Notes: generated by a model not told the origin, from the sequence alone. DNA of 64,000 nucleotides from Phytoseiulus persimilis (GCA_037576195.1 CM075101.1:11160001-11224000), one strand, 5' to 3'; shown: positions 12,749-24,952, counted from the first letter of the stretch. Numbers and translations are program-made.

Positions 12749-12860
12749 CCTCTCTCCCCTCTCCCTCAACTTCTTCTCCCCCTTCCCCTCCCCTTCTGGT
12801 CGCCCGTATCTGCCCTCTTCCCCGTTCCCCAACCTCACTTCGCTCCGCTTTTCCCCGACT
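12749..12860 (+). repeat. Polypyrimidine (C/T-rich) tract
   Basis: About 110 bases that are nearly all C and T on this strand (purine-rich GA on the other). It lies 1.2-1.3 kb upstream of the gene B start codon. GA/CT tracts of this kind are common at arthropod promoters, where GAGA-type factors bind; that role is inferred. Confidence 0.5.
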
Positions 12861-13464
12861 CAAATCCTCGTTCCTCCGCTCTCTTCGTCGCGTTGTTCCC
12901 TCCTCTCACACATTCTACACCGTGCAAAGCGCCATCCCACGCTCCCTCGGCGCTTTTTCCCCCGGTGTGCTCCCGCACACTTCGCCATTCTCCGCTTCCC
13001 GCTGGCTGCGTTCTCTCCCTCCGTACGGGCACACATACAGAGCGGAGGAAAATTATCGCGGCGCCGGCGTGGGCTGGGTTGCCGTCGTGGTCGCTTCTCC
13101 CGCGCGCTCCTCCATCAAGACGACGGAGTCGCCGCTGTCTTTTGTGATGGCAGCTTGCTTGAATGGCTGCTCGCGGAGAGTATTGCTCCTCGCTTGCAGC
13201 CAACCAGCCCGCCGGCCCTAGGTACCGCGGCGGGCTGCCAACGAGCGAGTGACCGAGTGGGAAAGCGAAAGACGGAGTGCGTAAGTGAGAGAAAGCGAGC
13301 GCGCCGGCGCCGTGGCGAGCCGCCGGCGAGTTGTCGGAGTGTCGAAGAGAGTGAGGGGGCGGAGCCTCGTTGGGGTGAAGGGAGGTCTTCGGAGGAGGGC
13401 GCAACGTCGGCGGCCGCCGCCGCCGCATGAGCGAGGGAAAGTCGCTCCGGCCCAAGGATTAGCC

Positions 13465-13578
13465 ATGGCGAGCACCACCAACACCAACAACACCAGCACC
13501 ACCACGATCAACGCGAGTACCAACACCATCGTCACTACCAGCCGCCGCCGCAGCCGCCGCCGCCGTCGCAGCAACACT
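13465..13578 (+). repeat. Trinucleotide-rich leader upstream of gene B (CAC/CAA/CCG)
   Basis: Dense ACC/AAC units followed by CCGCCG and CAG units, about 450 bases upstream of the gene B start codon. A very similar composition precedes gene C (59480-59625). It probably lies in the 5' UTR or promoter. Confidence 0.6.
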
Positions 13579-14028
13579 CGATGTGATGACGATGTGCTCG
13601 TCTTCTGACTTGACTCTGTTCTAGCTTTACCGTCGTGAGCAACACTTCTGCTGCGTCCGTCTCTTCTGGTGTTGAGCGCCAGAAGCTGCTCTCCTGTCCC
13701 TCGTCGCTCACTCGGTAATTGGTGGCTTGGGTGACCGTGGTCTCTGACGGGGAACTGTTTTCTCCAGTGGAAGTTCAAAAGCGCAGCGATACCAAATCGA
13801 AAAGTGCAAAGGAGACAACCGTTCTGACAAGTGCCACAGAAAAGAAACCCCGGGCCCCGCGGCTGAGATCCCGTTCAACTGCTCCGTGAGGTCAGAGTGA
13901 ACTCTGCCGAGTGACGTCGGTCGCGGAGACTCGATACGGTGCAACTGTAGTGGGCACCTGAGGAGCCAAACCATAGGTCGGATTCGGGTCGCGGTCTGAC
14001 CAAGGCTTGGACCCAGAGCTCCGGTACT

Positions 14029-14264
14029 ATGCGAGGTGGAATCGATGAGCCGGGAGCTGACGCCGTGAGCGAAAAGAAAAGAGTCGTGTCCAGCAAGCAC
14101 CACAAAGATTCGGACCAATCGATGGCGCCTCGAAAAACATCCGACTTCAGTATGATGTCGATCCTGGCTGACGAGTACGACCCCAAGGTGGTTCTCGAGA
14201 GTCAGGAACTCTGGGAGAGCTTCCACAATCTTGGCACAGAGATGATCATCACCAAATCTGGAAG
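14029..14264 (+). CDS. omb-like: Gene B (complete Tbx2/3-class T-box factor): exon 1
   Basis: First coding exon of a 374-residue T-box protein, made of exons 14029-14264, 22686-22953, 23786-23935 and 24360-24830. The product is a nuclear sequence-specific DNA-binding regulator of the class that in other animals represses targets during appendage, eye and neural patterning. Residues 39-46 (DFSMMSIL) form an eh1-like Groucho-binding motif. The T-box opens at about residue 51 with [20 protein letters not shown], then EMIITKSGR. The start at 14029 is the first ATG in frame. ATG 14122 (residue 32, MAPRK) is a plausible alternative that keeps the eh1-like motif. The donor GTGAGT at 14265 splits the arginine codon (phase 2), as in gene C. 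The N-terminus is short and lacks the roughly 50-residue spacer seen in gene C. Confidence 0.9.
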
Positions 14265-16078
14265 GTGAGTACTCCGATCGCATTATCATCCACCAAGTTG
14301 GCTGCAACACGGTTTGAGTCAGTTTCTAGATATACCCTCTTCCGTCCGATTGGTGCCGGTTTTTTCTCGAAATTTCGGGCTATCTCGTTGTCAACTTATT
14401 GAACTGAATGAGCGAGATCGATCGTGCCGAGGCAAACAATCAACTTGGTTTGTTCAGCGCGATGCTCGACTCGAAGGCAGCTGGGCGCGCACAGCTGCAT
14501 GACCGAGGTGCCTAATTAATATTCACGAGGTCGATGGAGGCGATCGCCAGTGGTGAGCGACCTTCTGCTTGCAGTTCTCTGTCCCGCGAAAGATTTTTCA
14601 CTGAGTAACCGGGCGCAGTCGCTCGACGCTTCGTTGATGCTTGCTCATGATCGCGACCATCTTTTACGGTCAAGTTCCGCATTTGACAACAAAGCCTACG
14701 AGCTCGAGCGGGCTCGTCTATGTTGCCGAGAGTTGGCGTGATCGGACTCAGCAGTGGTTGCTGGTCATTCAGCATGGACAGTCACGCTCCTCGCAGTCAT
14801 AGCAAAGTGTTCCCACTCCTCAACCACTCGAACCAACGGTACGGGATCTGTCCTCGACACGGACCCTCATCGAAGAATCGATTCTCCAATCCGCGCACTC
14901 GGTGCTTCCGACGACTCGACGAATCGATGCCGGCGCTCTGAGGGAAGTTCTACAAACACCGAAAAACTCGATTCCCCCGTTCATGCCATTCACAAGACGG
15001 TCAAATGAACGACTCTTTGACGGCGGTACCGAAGGCCCTACAATGCCACCTTCCCACTTTTACCTCTATCGACTCCGAAGTGAGCGCAGAAAATTGCCCA
15101 GAGCGGCCCCAGTCTCCATCTTCACGTCCCATTTTTTCACTCTCCCCGGCTACCTACGTTACGTACGCAGTTACTGTTTTCGATTACGCTGGCGTCGGCC
15201 TGACTGACTTTGCTTAACGATGCACCCAGGGCACAACTAAGGTAACCTGCGGCTGGCTGGCTCTGGGTGCCCCTAACAATATTCTCAATGAACGTAACTG
15301 CGCGACCGAGTCATTATCGACCGAGCCACAATTCAAGTTCGCCTGCCTTGACGAACTCGTTCCATGACGTGTTCGTTAACCAGACGCACCGCTCGGACCC
15401 GACCGTCGGAAGCTTCACGGTGTTCTGCTTCCGACCATCCAAATAGCTGATTCCGCCGTCTGCCAAATCTCCAGACGATCCGCGTCTCGTCCCCCAACAG
15501 TCGCGAACAGTTGCTCGAAAGTCCCAGCGGAAGAGTTGGCGCAACTTGAGCGTTAATCCTCCTCCCTGCCCGAAAGTCAGGTACCGGGCTCTCCAACGCT
15601 CAACACGAAACCGGACGATTCAGTATCAATGAGCAGAAGTCTCTGCCCGAGAACAGGCTACGCGGAGCCGCCCATCTCGGCGCGCGCGAGAGGAAAAGAC
15701 ACAAGTGGGTTTAAAAGTCAATTTTCGAAGGTGGGAGATGACGCCAGATGATTAAACGTGTCTGCGGCCGTGGCAACGGTTCGATGTGAGCGTCCGTTTG
15801 TGTGCAGGGTCTGCGTGTGAGAGCGTCCAGGATCGATGGGTGCTCACTTGTTCAATCGATGGTGGCTTGTTAACACTTCGGTCCGCGTCGAATAGATTCC
15901 CGTGCTTGTTTTAGACGAGTAATTCCCTCCTCCGACTTCGTCTTCTTCGTTCTGGTCGTCTAGGTTTTCGCAGTCGTCTTCGTCGTCGCAGTCGTTGTCG
16001 ACTCCGTCCGCTGAAATTTCGTGAGTTTGTGAGCTTGTCGTTGTCTAAACTGAGGCCCGAGCGTGGACGGCTACCTCG

Positions 16079-16100
16079 CTGACTGACTGACTGACTGACT
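16079..16100 (+). repeat. (GACT)n microsatellite
   Basis: Five perfect GACT units in intron 1 of gene B. Confidence 0.85.
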
Positions 16101-19100
16101 GGCGTCTTGTTCTCCCTGGATGGCGTCTTCATGGCGCGCCACGACGGGCTTTACTGACGCTTTACGGCGTCGGCGCTGATGAGTATCTCATTCGAAAAAG
16201 GCGAAGTCGGAGTTCCTCCGTCGCTCCGACCGCGCTCACCAGCCACTCATCCGGTCGCTCGACGAACAGTTCCAGGGTGCCTTCGGTCAGGATATCGCGG
16301 GAACACGACCTGCGTACCAGGATCCGGCGGTTTTCCGAAAAAGAGTCTGCGTGGAAACCAGGGGGCGGAAATTCATCGTTTCTGGAGGAACTTTTCTGAC
16401 CCTCGATCAGCAGCGCGATCTTGGACCTCAGAATGCAGTTGAGCGGCTCCGCCAGCAGAGGTCGCAAAAAGAGGCTCAGGCCGTGGACGCGCCAGCCAAG
16501 ACGAAGTTGAGCGGAGACAATGATGAGGACCAACGAGCCAGCGAGCAGCAGAGTGTCGACAATTAGCCTCCACAAGGATCATTACGTTGCGTTGTTCAAA
16601 CATCTGCCCATGTTTTCTGTGTGTACTTTTCTGCCCGCTTGTTTCGGAAGCAGCTGTTCGCTCGTTTTTCATCCTCTCGTCTCATGCTTTCTTCTTTCTT
16701 TGAAGACTTCTCGCGTGTTGTAAAAAACATAGCCGTACACTGTTCCGTACGGATACTTCTCACTGTGGACTCCCTGCAAGCCGCTTACGACGGCTCCGAT
16801 GCCTCGGATCTCATGGTTATCCGGCACGATCACGTTTTCGAAACAATTGTTGCGTTTTCTTCACGAGCTGTTCCGGTCGTCTTCTGGGCTTGCCAGTGGC
16901 AAGGAATACGGAGGCGTAACCTGGGGTAAGCTGGAACCAGAGAACACAACCATCTACCATCCGATGTGTTGATTCGGGCCTGATTTGAGGAAACGATATT
17001 TCGCAAGATATCCGCACAACCGATCCAATCTTTGCCATCCTCAGGGGCTTCGGAACAAATGTCAGCCTGAAATCGATGAGAAGCTCTTGTGAGCTGCGAG
17101 AAGTCGTCGGATTTGATGAGCTCTTGTGAACGGAGGTCTGAATTGATGGATACCGCGACAACTGTCAATAAAACACGACAGAAACAATGAGGAACGATAT
17201 GTGATGACCGGCGCAGATAGGATCGCTTGATATCCGGCAGCAGCAAGGTGTCATCTTTTCTGACGTATGCTCGGGGGACACATCACCTGAGCCTTCTGTT
17301 TTTCCTTACTTCGTTTGTCTCCTTATCTGTCCGTTCATCTGTGAATTGTATCTACTGCCCGAGCCGTTTCGTCTCAAGTCGACGATGCTCGATAGTTGCT
17401 AGCGACGCGAAGTAACGACACGAAGGGAAAATAACACTCGCTTATCTTCTTCGACGGGGAAACGCTCCGGTGGCTGACCGAATGAGTTGTCAACATTTGC
17501 GGCCGATTCGAGAACGGAAAAATCCAACAGCGGAGTTGGTCACTGCGACCACGCGGTCACATAATCGCTGCGCCTGAACTAGCGACGAAGCAAGATTCCA
17601 GAAGACACAGATCGCGTTTAGAGCAGACGAACAAAGCGCTAGCTGGTCTCGGCACTCCTGTCGGCAGAATTTTTTTTTCTGGCGATTCGCGGCTCGTTGT
17701 GTCATGCTTCGCGCTTCAGACGCGGCTCTGCTGGCGCCGCTCTGAAGGGTGCCTTCGCATAAATTCTGCGAACAGGTCGACAAGTCAGCGAGGCGTTTGT
17801 CTCCGGTCTCACGTACTAATGTAGTTTGGAGCTCGGTGCTGCCATATTCCCGCGAGGCAAAGAGTCACCTGTCTGCCACGCGGCGTTCGCACCATCGACT
17901 CTATTAGCTGCGAGTGTGCCCGCTCGACGGGCTTTGTCCTCTATCTGACTCCGTTAGCTTGTTGCACTGTACTGGGTGCGCGTGTTCCTTCCTCTAACCC
18001 TTGGTCGGAGAAAAAGTCTCCGTTGTCACTTTATCTTCTCGTTACATTTATTGAATTAGCCAAAACTCGAGAGCACACTTGTTCCAGCGAGCGTTGAGAT
18101 CGAAGCACGCGGAGCGCGACAAACAGAAGAACCAACGAGGAGTGGATTGAATTGCCAAGGGGACACGGAAAAAGAACACCACAGCCAAAGAAGAACACGC
18201 TTGTGCAGTTCCCACGACGGAGGCGAGACCAATTTGTTCGAAGCCTGGTTTGCTCAAGAGCGGAGGGCTTCGCGACCGGCCAATACATTGTGGACTTGCT
18301 CGATAGAATTCGCCGAGCAGACTCTCCCCCCGCTCGCTTGTGCCCGAGTTTGTTTGGTTTTTCGCTCCGAGGAGAAATCTAATTCGTGGAAGCTGTAGTT
18401 TCCCGAATGCGGAAGAAATTCCGAGGCTCGGAATCGACGAGGGGAGCGTTCGGCGTCACGGCACGAGAAGATTGAGTTGATCTCGGAGTCGGAAGAAGTT
18501 TCCAATTCAGCGTGCTTGCCCACAGCGGCGAGATATGTCCTCTGTGGTGGGGAATCGTCAAGGGATTCGGGCCTGTGGTCTCGGTCGAACTCTGCCGTTT
18601 TGAAAGACGATGAAATCGAATTACATCGTCACACAAGGAAAGAGAGTAGATGAAGCAACCAACGAGCGGATGGATCGAAAGACCAAGAACAGCTTTTGTG
18701 ATGGTAGCGAGCTGCTCGCCACACCACTGCCATGGGAGAGCTATGAGCACATTGCTTGGCCACCGTCGAATTATTAATTGTGCCCAAGACACGTGTCTGT
18801 CGTTGTCGAGTGTGTGCTTGAGAGTTCGGCTGTCGACACGGACAACATTTCGAAGTCATTTCAAAATTGAATCTCACTGACTTCTAACCGTGTTAGGGCA
18901 TTCATATGCGCAACCGTGACAGCTCTGTCGCATGAGACAGCGTGTCCGACCGTCTCTACTGCTTCCTCGTGTGCACGACGTTCACGTGCACGAACAGGCC
19001 GCCCTCGTGGCTGAAAAGCTTCGATCAGATGGACGGTCCTGCGAGATACGTCGGGAGTGGTTTTTGCTCGCTACTGCATCATTCTCCTTGGCGTGGAGCT

Positions 19101-21749
19101 GTCGATCCGCGGAATTCCGAGAGAACGCCAGATCAGAACTCGCCCGACATGTTACCGAGGGCATGGAGACGACGGATCCGGAGAAAAGCACCACATGGGA
19201 GTCCCGGAAAGGCCGCGGACGCCCCCTGAACTCCGGTCTGGCTCGGCGCCAGTCGTCTGGGTACAGGTTCCAGTATTGGAGCCTGATCCGCGTACCTTTG
19301 CTTCGTCTCACCTAGACTCCGTTCTCGGATCGACTGTGGGTCCCACCAGTCCGAGTTCTTCCATTTCTTGCGGTGTCTCATCAGAAGGGTTCGTAGACAC
19401 TTCTCGGCGTCAAAGTGTTCCGGAAAGCAGCGGAGCAAGAGTTAACGCCTGCTCGGAGTTTTTTTCGGACAATTTTCGCAGAAGAGCTATGAGACTCCCA
19501 GAGGCTCCGTGGACGCTCCAAGATCATCTACGGGTTCCGCGAACGTCGTCGGTCCAGACGCTCGTCTTCGTTCGGCCGATTAACGCCACCAGATAACACT
19601 GATACAGGAGTGACTGACGGCCTGACTGAGTCGGGACAGAAACACAAAAATGCGCGTCGTCGCCCTCTCAGTCACCCACGTTCAGGAGGCGACACTCGTT
19701 CTGTCCGCGGTTTGGCGTCAATTGATTCTCGCCTACTTCCGAGCGGGTTCCCGAGCGGGTGATTTCGAGAGCGACGCTCTGTCCGGACAGCTGATGAGCG
19801 CAGTTCTGAATCGCTCATCGTCGGCTTCGGACTTGCGAGCGTTTGTCGTTTCGATAAACACTGACAGTACGGTGCCGCTATCGATTCCGCGTGATCGTTC
19901 CAAGCGAGCCTATGAGCAATTAGCTGGCGCCAAGCGTTCGCTGGTTCTCCAAACCCTCAGCGCAACCCTTGGAGGCGTCGACGATGATGATTCGCGTTAA
20001 TCAGGCCACCGATACCGGAGAAGATTCGGAAGAAACCCTGCTGCCGAAAGCTGATAACCCGACACGAAACACAAGAACTAAGCGCCACTCGTATAAGGTT
20101 CCTCCGTCTGTATTGGGTTTCCTTTTTTTGTTTGCGAGACCCGTTGACGCGAATCGCCACGCTTCTGTGGAAGAGAGGAGAACGGTTCCGAAACGATCGG
20201 ATGCGATGCGCTAACAAAAACCTGAATCTTCGGGGGGACCGCGTAATTTCTATGAAACCAACGCCAGAGCGGAATCAATTGTCGCCATCTATCACGGTCT
20301 GCGCCGGAGGATGGCCCCGATACATCGCGATCAATAAACATGCACTCGTTGATCCAACAAACTACCACGAGCGGACGCGTCACGCCAGCCGCGCATCAGA
20401 CTCTCAGAGCACGAACCCCGTGACGCCGTCTTTGGGGTCTTTCGGGCGCCGTTCGGGAAACTTTCACACAGGACAGCCAACAAGTTGTCCCGCGGCATAC
20501 CTGCTTGGAACATGCTCGTCGAGACGAACTCATGCTCCGTCGGACTTGAGCATAAGTTGTCGCGACATAGTCTCGACTAATTGGTTTGTGAACTAACATT
20601 GCATAAAGGAGCTTCGTTGTTTGTTCGGGACCGACTGGCGCCATGTCGACCGCGTCATCCAGAACGACATCATCCAGACACCGGGCCGGAGACCCGAAGG
20701 GGAAAAGCGAAAACAATGGATCACTTCCAAGTTCACAACTGCTCTGGAAGCTACCGGCGCGGCTTTCCATTGTGCTCTCGAAGAGGAATCGGCCGGAGTT
20801 CGCGTTCGAACCTCTGTGTCGGTGCCCGATGTCTGCTTTCACTGGCTTGCTGCGATGCGATGCTCGCGATCTCCGATCGTTCGCGTAGGGGAGTTGTCGC
20901 GAGCTGCGGATCGCTATGAGGCTCCAGAGAGCGTTGGCTCACACTGCTACCGGTGCTGCTGCCGCCGCCGTCGCTGCTCGCAACCCTCAATCAGACACAA
21001 TTTACACGGAGGTGGCTCGTCGACGTGGTGGTGGCTGGAGCCGACGGACAGGAACGCCGAATACTGAGACGTCGACTCACGTCGAAGAGGCAGAAGTCGA
21101 AGTTAAGTAAATAGACTTCGATTTGGCGGCAGCGAGCTACGCGACTCTGTGGCTCCAGCCGAGAAAATTACACCTTTTGCCTTAAGCGTGTTCGTTCGCT
21201 TACGTGAATACGATGCTTAACAGTCCGGGAGCGAACAGGTTGAAGCATTCCCGATCGAAGAGCGCGGACTGTCCGCGGCTGATCACCGGGTCAACTCCCG
21301 CTCAAAACGTCGTCGTGGCGCTAACTGGGTGGCTTTTCTTTGGATACCCAGCTCAGTGGACAAACAGACTCACGGCCCCTCGTTCGAAGGACAATTGGCT
21401 GTCAAATTGAGACGTCTTGGTGATTCTGCTCGTCTTCTGTGTCTGCGGTAGCCCCCGGATCGGCCGGTTCCCCCAAATCCCGCCCTCCCCCCGTTCCTTC
21501 TCCCGATATTCATTCCTCTGAGCGACGACGCTAACAAGGCCTCGACTTGACGCCGCCGATTCCCCGATCGAGGGGCTTGCCGACGGTGTCATATGAGCGA
21601 ATAACTCTGGCGACAGCCCAGAATATAAAATATGGACGTCAATGTACCTCGGCCACCAGCTATCCGTTAGGTTTGTTTGTTTGTTGGTTGGTTTGTTCGA
21701 GCGTCCCCGTGCGTGTGGTCGAAATGGATTTTCAACGACCTGATCATTG

Positions 21750-21762
21750 AACACACACACAC
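21750..21762 (+). repeat. (AC)n microsatellite
   Basis: About six AC units in intron 1 of gene B. Confidence 0.7.
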
Positions 21763-22685
21763 GAGGCACCGCGTCTCGCGAACTTCGTCCATTTTGGAAC
21801 GCAGCATCACCATTCGGATTCAGTTTGCTCAGCCTGTCCAGAGCGAGGCGGCGATGCTGCGAAAAGTAGAGCGAGCCAGAACGCGTCGGCAGGAACAGAA
21901 CGAAATCACTCGCGGTTCGACTGCGTCGATCGAACTGCCGTCGAACGAGTTTCATCGGTGATTGTGTTTGTCTGTCGACGATGCTTTTGATCGCGCGTGC
22001 GAGCCAGCCAGCCGGCGAGCGACAAGAGCCACTTACGCGTCATTAGGTCGACAGCTCCGCGATACAGCTTCAACTCCTCCGATTTTGCAAGGAGCAACCA
22101 CCCAACAAAGTACAAGAAGCTCTGTGGGTTTGAGGGTGGTGGAAGCACCGAGCTCCGGTGACACCGGCAGAATTGAGTTGGGTATTGGCTCCACGGCTGG
22201 GTTCGACACCCGGCAACTGTTTCGGACGATCGTTCCCCTGTCTTGCTTACTCCTCCTGAATCCTACCGGCCGGCCGGGCGGCTTTCTTGTCCCATTCCCG
22301 CCAGGCTCCTTCGCCTAAGCCGAACATGCTGCTGGCGATGATCACGGCATCGGCAACAATTTCTCTTCTAAGAAAAATGTTTCGTGCTCCTATTTGTGGT
22401 AGACACGCGTTGCCCTTCGTTAGAACAATCTATCGACGGGAGAAAAATGTCCTGCCCATCGAATCATGGCCTCGCTCTGAGACCATAGAGGAGTGGCCGT
22501 TCGCTGCTCTTCGAACTCTGGGCTCAAACGCCGTGAAGCGCCTGGGGAGCGCCGAAGGTAACAGCGGACGGGGCGGCGGACAACGAATGACACTCAACGA
22601 GGGAGTTTCGGGAAACCAGTTCCTCCGGGAGCTTCAGCAGACCTGCGGAAGATCTGTTTCTAACGAGGATTCTTCTGATTTTCAG

Positions 22686-22953
22686 GCGAATGTTCCCTCC
22701 GTTCAAAGTCCGCATGAGTGGACTCGAACCGAAAGCGAAGTACGTGATGCTAATGGACGTAGTGGCGGCCGACGATTGTCGTTACAAATTCCAAAACCGT
22801 CGATGGGTCGTCGCGGGCAAAGCCGATCCCGAGATGCCGAAGCGGATGTACATCCATCCTGATTCTCCAGCGACCGGGGAGCAGTGGATGCAGAAAGTGG
22901 TTTCGTTCCACAAACTCAAACTCACCAACAATATCACTGACAAACACGGATTC
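22686..22953 (+). CDS. omb-like: Gene B exon 2: T-box core
   Basis: Residues 80-168 of gene B. The first base completes the split arginine. The exon then reads [19 protein letters not shown], a [15 protein letters not shown] segment, [28 protein letters not shown], and [16 protein letters not shown]. These are hallmark T-box elements, including the DNA-contacting RRMFPPFKV and [10 protein letters not shown] segments. [20 protein letters not shown] is characteristic of the Tbx2/3 class. The acceptor is TTTTCAG and the donor GTAAGT at 22954, phase 0. The exon boundary after HGF is the junction at which vertebrate TBX3 carries its alternative exon 2a, as I recall. Confidence 0.95.
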
Positions 22954-23785
22954 GTAAGTAGCTCGCTTCGAGTTTTGCTTTTCCTTCTCTGCTTTTCCTG
23001 CAAAGCCGCTCTCCCGAGAGATTCTCCGGAGTGGTGCAGGATTAGTGCGGGGCAGATTCAGGGCGCAACCAAACGGGGTGGCGGGCATTGCAAATCAAGC
23101 GAGTGCTTTTTCCTCCTTCGTCGGCGGCGGCGGAGCCTCTTTCGCTCCCCGGAGTGGCCCAGGATGGAGTTGGTCCATTGTCGTTGGTCCCCAGTGCCAT
23201 CTTGTCTGTCGGAATTGTCGTTCATTATGTCTCCATGGAGACAGGGCCTGCCGCCGCCGCCGCCGCAGCCGCTGGTCCTATAGCGACCCCGCGGGGCTGT
23301 GCTTGCGAGTCCTGGATCTTTTCAACCGGAGGAGCGTAGCATCTATCTGTCTGCAGCGTGTGTCTATCTTTTCGAGCTGTTGGTTCTTTACTGGCGAACT
23401 GATTCGTCTCTCGACTGGGTTGGCTCGCTCGCTCGCTGGGGCGGCTGCTCCCGTCAGGTCGCGTTCACTCCCGACGACAAGGGACGACGGCGAGCGCGTT
23501 TCCTCCGTGAAGCTCCCGATTCCGAGAGCCGCCGCCCCAGGACAAGATAATGATGCTTTGACCGATTCAACGAATCGGACTTGCCTCCAGAGCTCGCTTC
23601 GTACGAGCCGGCGGCCCCGACCAATCGCAGCGAGCTCAGGTGCTCACTCGTTTCCTGAATCCTTGCCACAATCTAAGAGAAACGCGGAGTGTTTATGAGG
23701 AGCGTCGTGATTCTCTTCGCGGAAACGCAACCGAGACATACAAATGTCCTACCGCCCCTTCTCTGAGCCCAGGTCTCCTCCACAG
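22954..23785 (+). other. Gene B intron 2 (832 bp, phase 0)
   Basis: Donor GTAAGT, acceptor GTCTCCTCCACAG. It includes a CCGCCG run near 23250. The long open frames here are extensions of exon 2 with no family homology. No alternative 2a-like exon was recognised. Confidence 0.9.
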
Positions 23786-23935
23786 CAAACCATCCTGAAC
23801 TCCATGCACAAGTACCAACCGCGGTTCCATCTGGTGAAAACGTGCGACCTCGCCAAAGTTCCCTACTCCAACTTCAGAACATTCGTCTTCCCCGAAACGG
23901 AATTCATCGCTGTCACGGCCTACCAGAATGAGAAG
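23786..23935 (+). CDS. omb-like: Gene B exon 3: T-box, [11 protein letters not shown] to TAYQNEK
   Basis: Residues 169-218. It reads [17 protein letters not shown], then [18 protein letters not shown], then [15 protein letters not shown]. This is the second half of the T-box, with the VTAYQN dimer/DNA-contact segment intact. The segment [12 protein letters not shown] departs from the usual RANDILKLPYST of the class, so this copy has diverged locally. The exon begins with one glutamine before TILNSM, one residue more than vertebrate TBX2 has at this junction. Both introns flanking it are phase 0. Confidence 0.95.
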
Positions 23936-24359
23936 GTACAATCAATCTCCATTGCACTTTCGTCTCTAGGTACTCTTCCGTCTGTTCCATGATTTCCGTG
24001 TCCTGGCGTTCCGGAAGCAGGCCCGAGGCAGCAGCCAACGCATGTCCATGATATTGACTCGAGCTCTGTTGGTTCGAAGTATTCATTCAAATCCAATACA
24101 TATCTGGTTTCTCGAGTATCTGCTCCTCGGCCGACGCCGAATCGACTCGTATCGGTCATGATTGCGGTGTTGGATTTCACGGCGCAACCTTGTGTTGTCG
24201 CGTGATTTGCTTTCGCTCGGTTTCGCTGAAGCCTCTATTTCTGTCGATTGCAACGAAAATTGCTTTCGGAGTAACTGAACACCCGCTCGGTTTTGCAAGC
24301 GTGCATCGTCGCTCGGATTCCGACCGCCGGCATTCATTCGAGACGTTCTCCTGTTTCAG
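23936..24359 (+). other. Gene B intron 3 (424 bp, phase 0)
   Basis: Donor GTACAA (weaker than the others), acceptor TTCTCCTGTTTCAG. No content of note. Confidence 0.9.
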
Positions 24360-24830
24360 ATAACCCAGTTGAAGATCGACAACAATCCGTTCGCCAAAGG
24401 TTTCCGAGAAACCGGAGCTGCCCGCAAAGATAAACGCAAATACGCGTTGCCGCCGGCATCGAAGTCGGGCGTGCTGCAGGCGCTTCAGACCGGCGGACCG
24501 GTTCCCACCCGGCTGAGCGCCACGGACGACGACTCCGAACCCGAAGACTCGATGGCGATGTGCGCCGGGAGTCCGGGCGTCGGCCTCGGCCTGCCGTCCT
24601 CTCCGTGCTCGCCCCCGTCGCCACCTGCACCTCCGATAGCTGCAGACTACCTCCTCCAGCAGCAGCTGGCGCAGTATCGCCAGTTCCACGACATGCTCCT
24701 CCTCGCGCAGTCGCATCTCACAACGGCTCCGCAGCTGGACTCGCAACTCGCGATGCGGAATTTGCTGCTCTCGCATCTGTCCAACCGCTACAACCCTTAC
24801 GGAAGACCTCCGTCGGCCGGCGAGCACTGA
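24360..24830 (+). CDS. omb-like: Gene B exon 4: end of T-box and short C-terminus
   Basis: Residues 219-374, stop TGA at 24828-24830. It opens [19 protein letters not shown], the diagnostic close of a Tbx2/3-class T-box. Then come the basic RKDKRK (240-245, a probable nuclear localisation signal), an acidic DDDSEPED (274-281), a proline-rich stretch (about 295-308), and a leucine/glutamine-rich probable helix ([11 protein letters not shown], then MLLLAQ). The end is hydrophobic-polar, [14 protein letters not shown]. Unlike gene A there is no intron after the T-box and no LKSIQKMVSGLE element. The whole C-terminus is about 137 residues in one exon. [10 protein letters not shown] also differs from the canonical FRDTG. 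The ORF is intact and there is no sign of pseudogenisation. Confidence 0.95.
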   Translation: MTQLKIDNNPFAKGFRETGAARKDKRKYALPPASKSGVLQALQTGGPVPTRLSATDDDSEPEDSMAMCAGSPGVGLGLPSSPCSPPSPPAPPIAADYLLQQQLAQYRQFHDMLLLAQSHLTTAPQLDSQLAMRNLLLSHLSNRYNPYGRPPSAGEH

Positions 24831-24946
24831 AATGTCGCCGAAGGGGCGAACGCCCACCGCGAGCGACACCATCTAGTCACAACGCTTCGTCGAGGAAGTG
24901 TCGGGAAACGATTCGAAATCGATCGAGACGAAGGAACACCCGCTGC

Positions 24947-24952
24947 AATAAA
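24947..24952 (+). terminator. Poly(A) signal, gene B (proximal)
   Basis: AATAAA 117 bases after the gene B stop codon. Confidence 0.5.

Larger units (their letters stand above)
8611..13430 (+). other. Intergenic region and upstream region of gene B
   Basis: No gene is recognised. The region contains a TATA-like element at 9871, a CT-rich tract at about 12749-12860, and an unusually long open frame without an ATG start (12270-13430). The translation of that frame is low-complexity and arginine/serine-rich with no recognisable domain. I read it as promoter or leader DNA of gene B, not as a protein. Confidence 0.4.
14265..22685 (+). other. Gene B intron 1 (8.4 kb, phase 2)
   Basis: Donor GTGAGT, acceptor TCTGATTTTCAG. 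It interrupts the T-box at SG(R|R)MFPPFKV. The interval holds small repeats ((GACT)n at 16079, (AC)n at 21750) and long shadow ORFs, but no exon or gene I can support. It is by far the longest intron in the gene and the likeliest intragenic place for regulatory elements. Confidence 0.85.

Noticed and set aside
22690-23283. Continuation of gene B exon 2 past its donor (open to 23283)
   Set aside because: The T-box continues correctly only through the GTAAGT donor at 22954 to 23786. The read-through sequence has no family similarity.
24177-24872. 231-codon minus-strand frame and 199-codon frame-shifted plus frame over gene B exon 4
   Set aside because: Both are shadows of the real T-box exon, whose frame reads [19 protein letters not shown].
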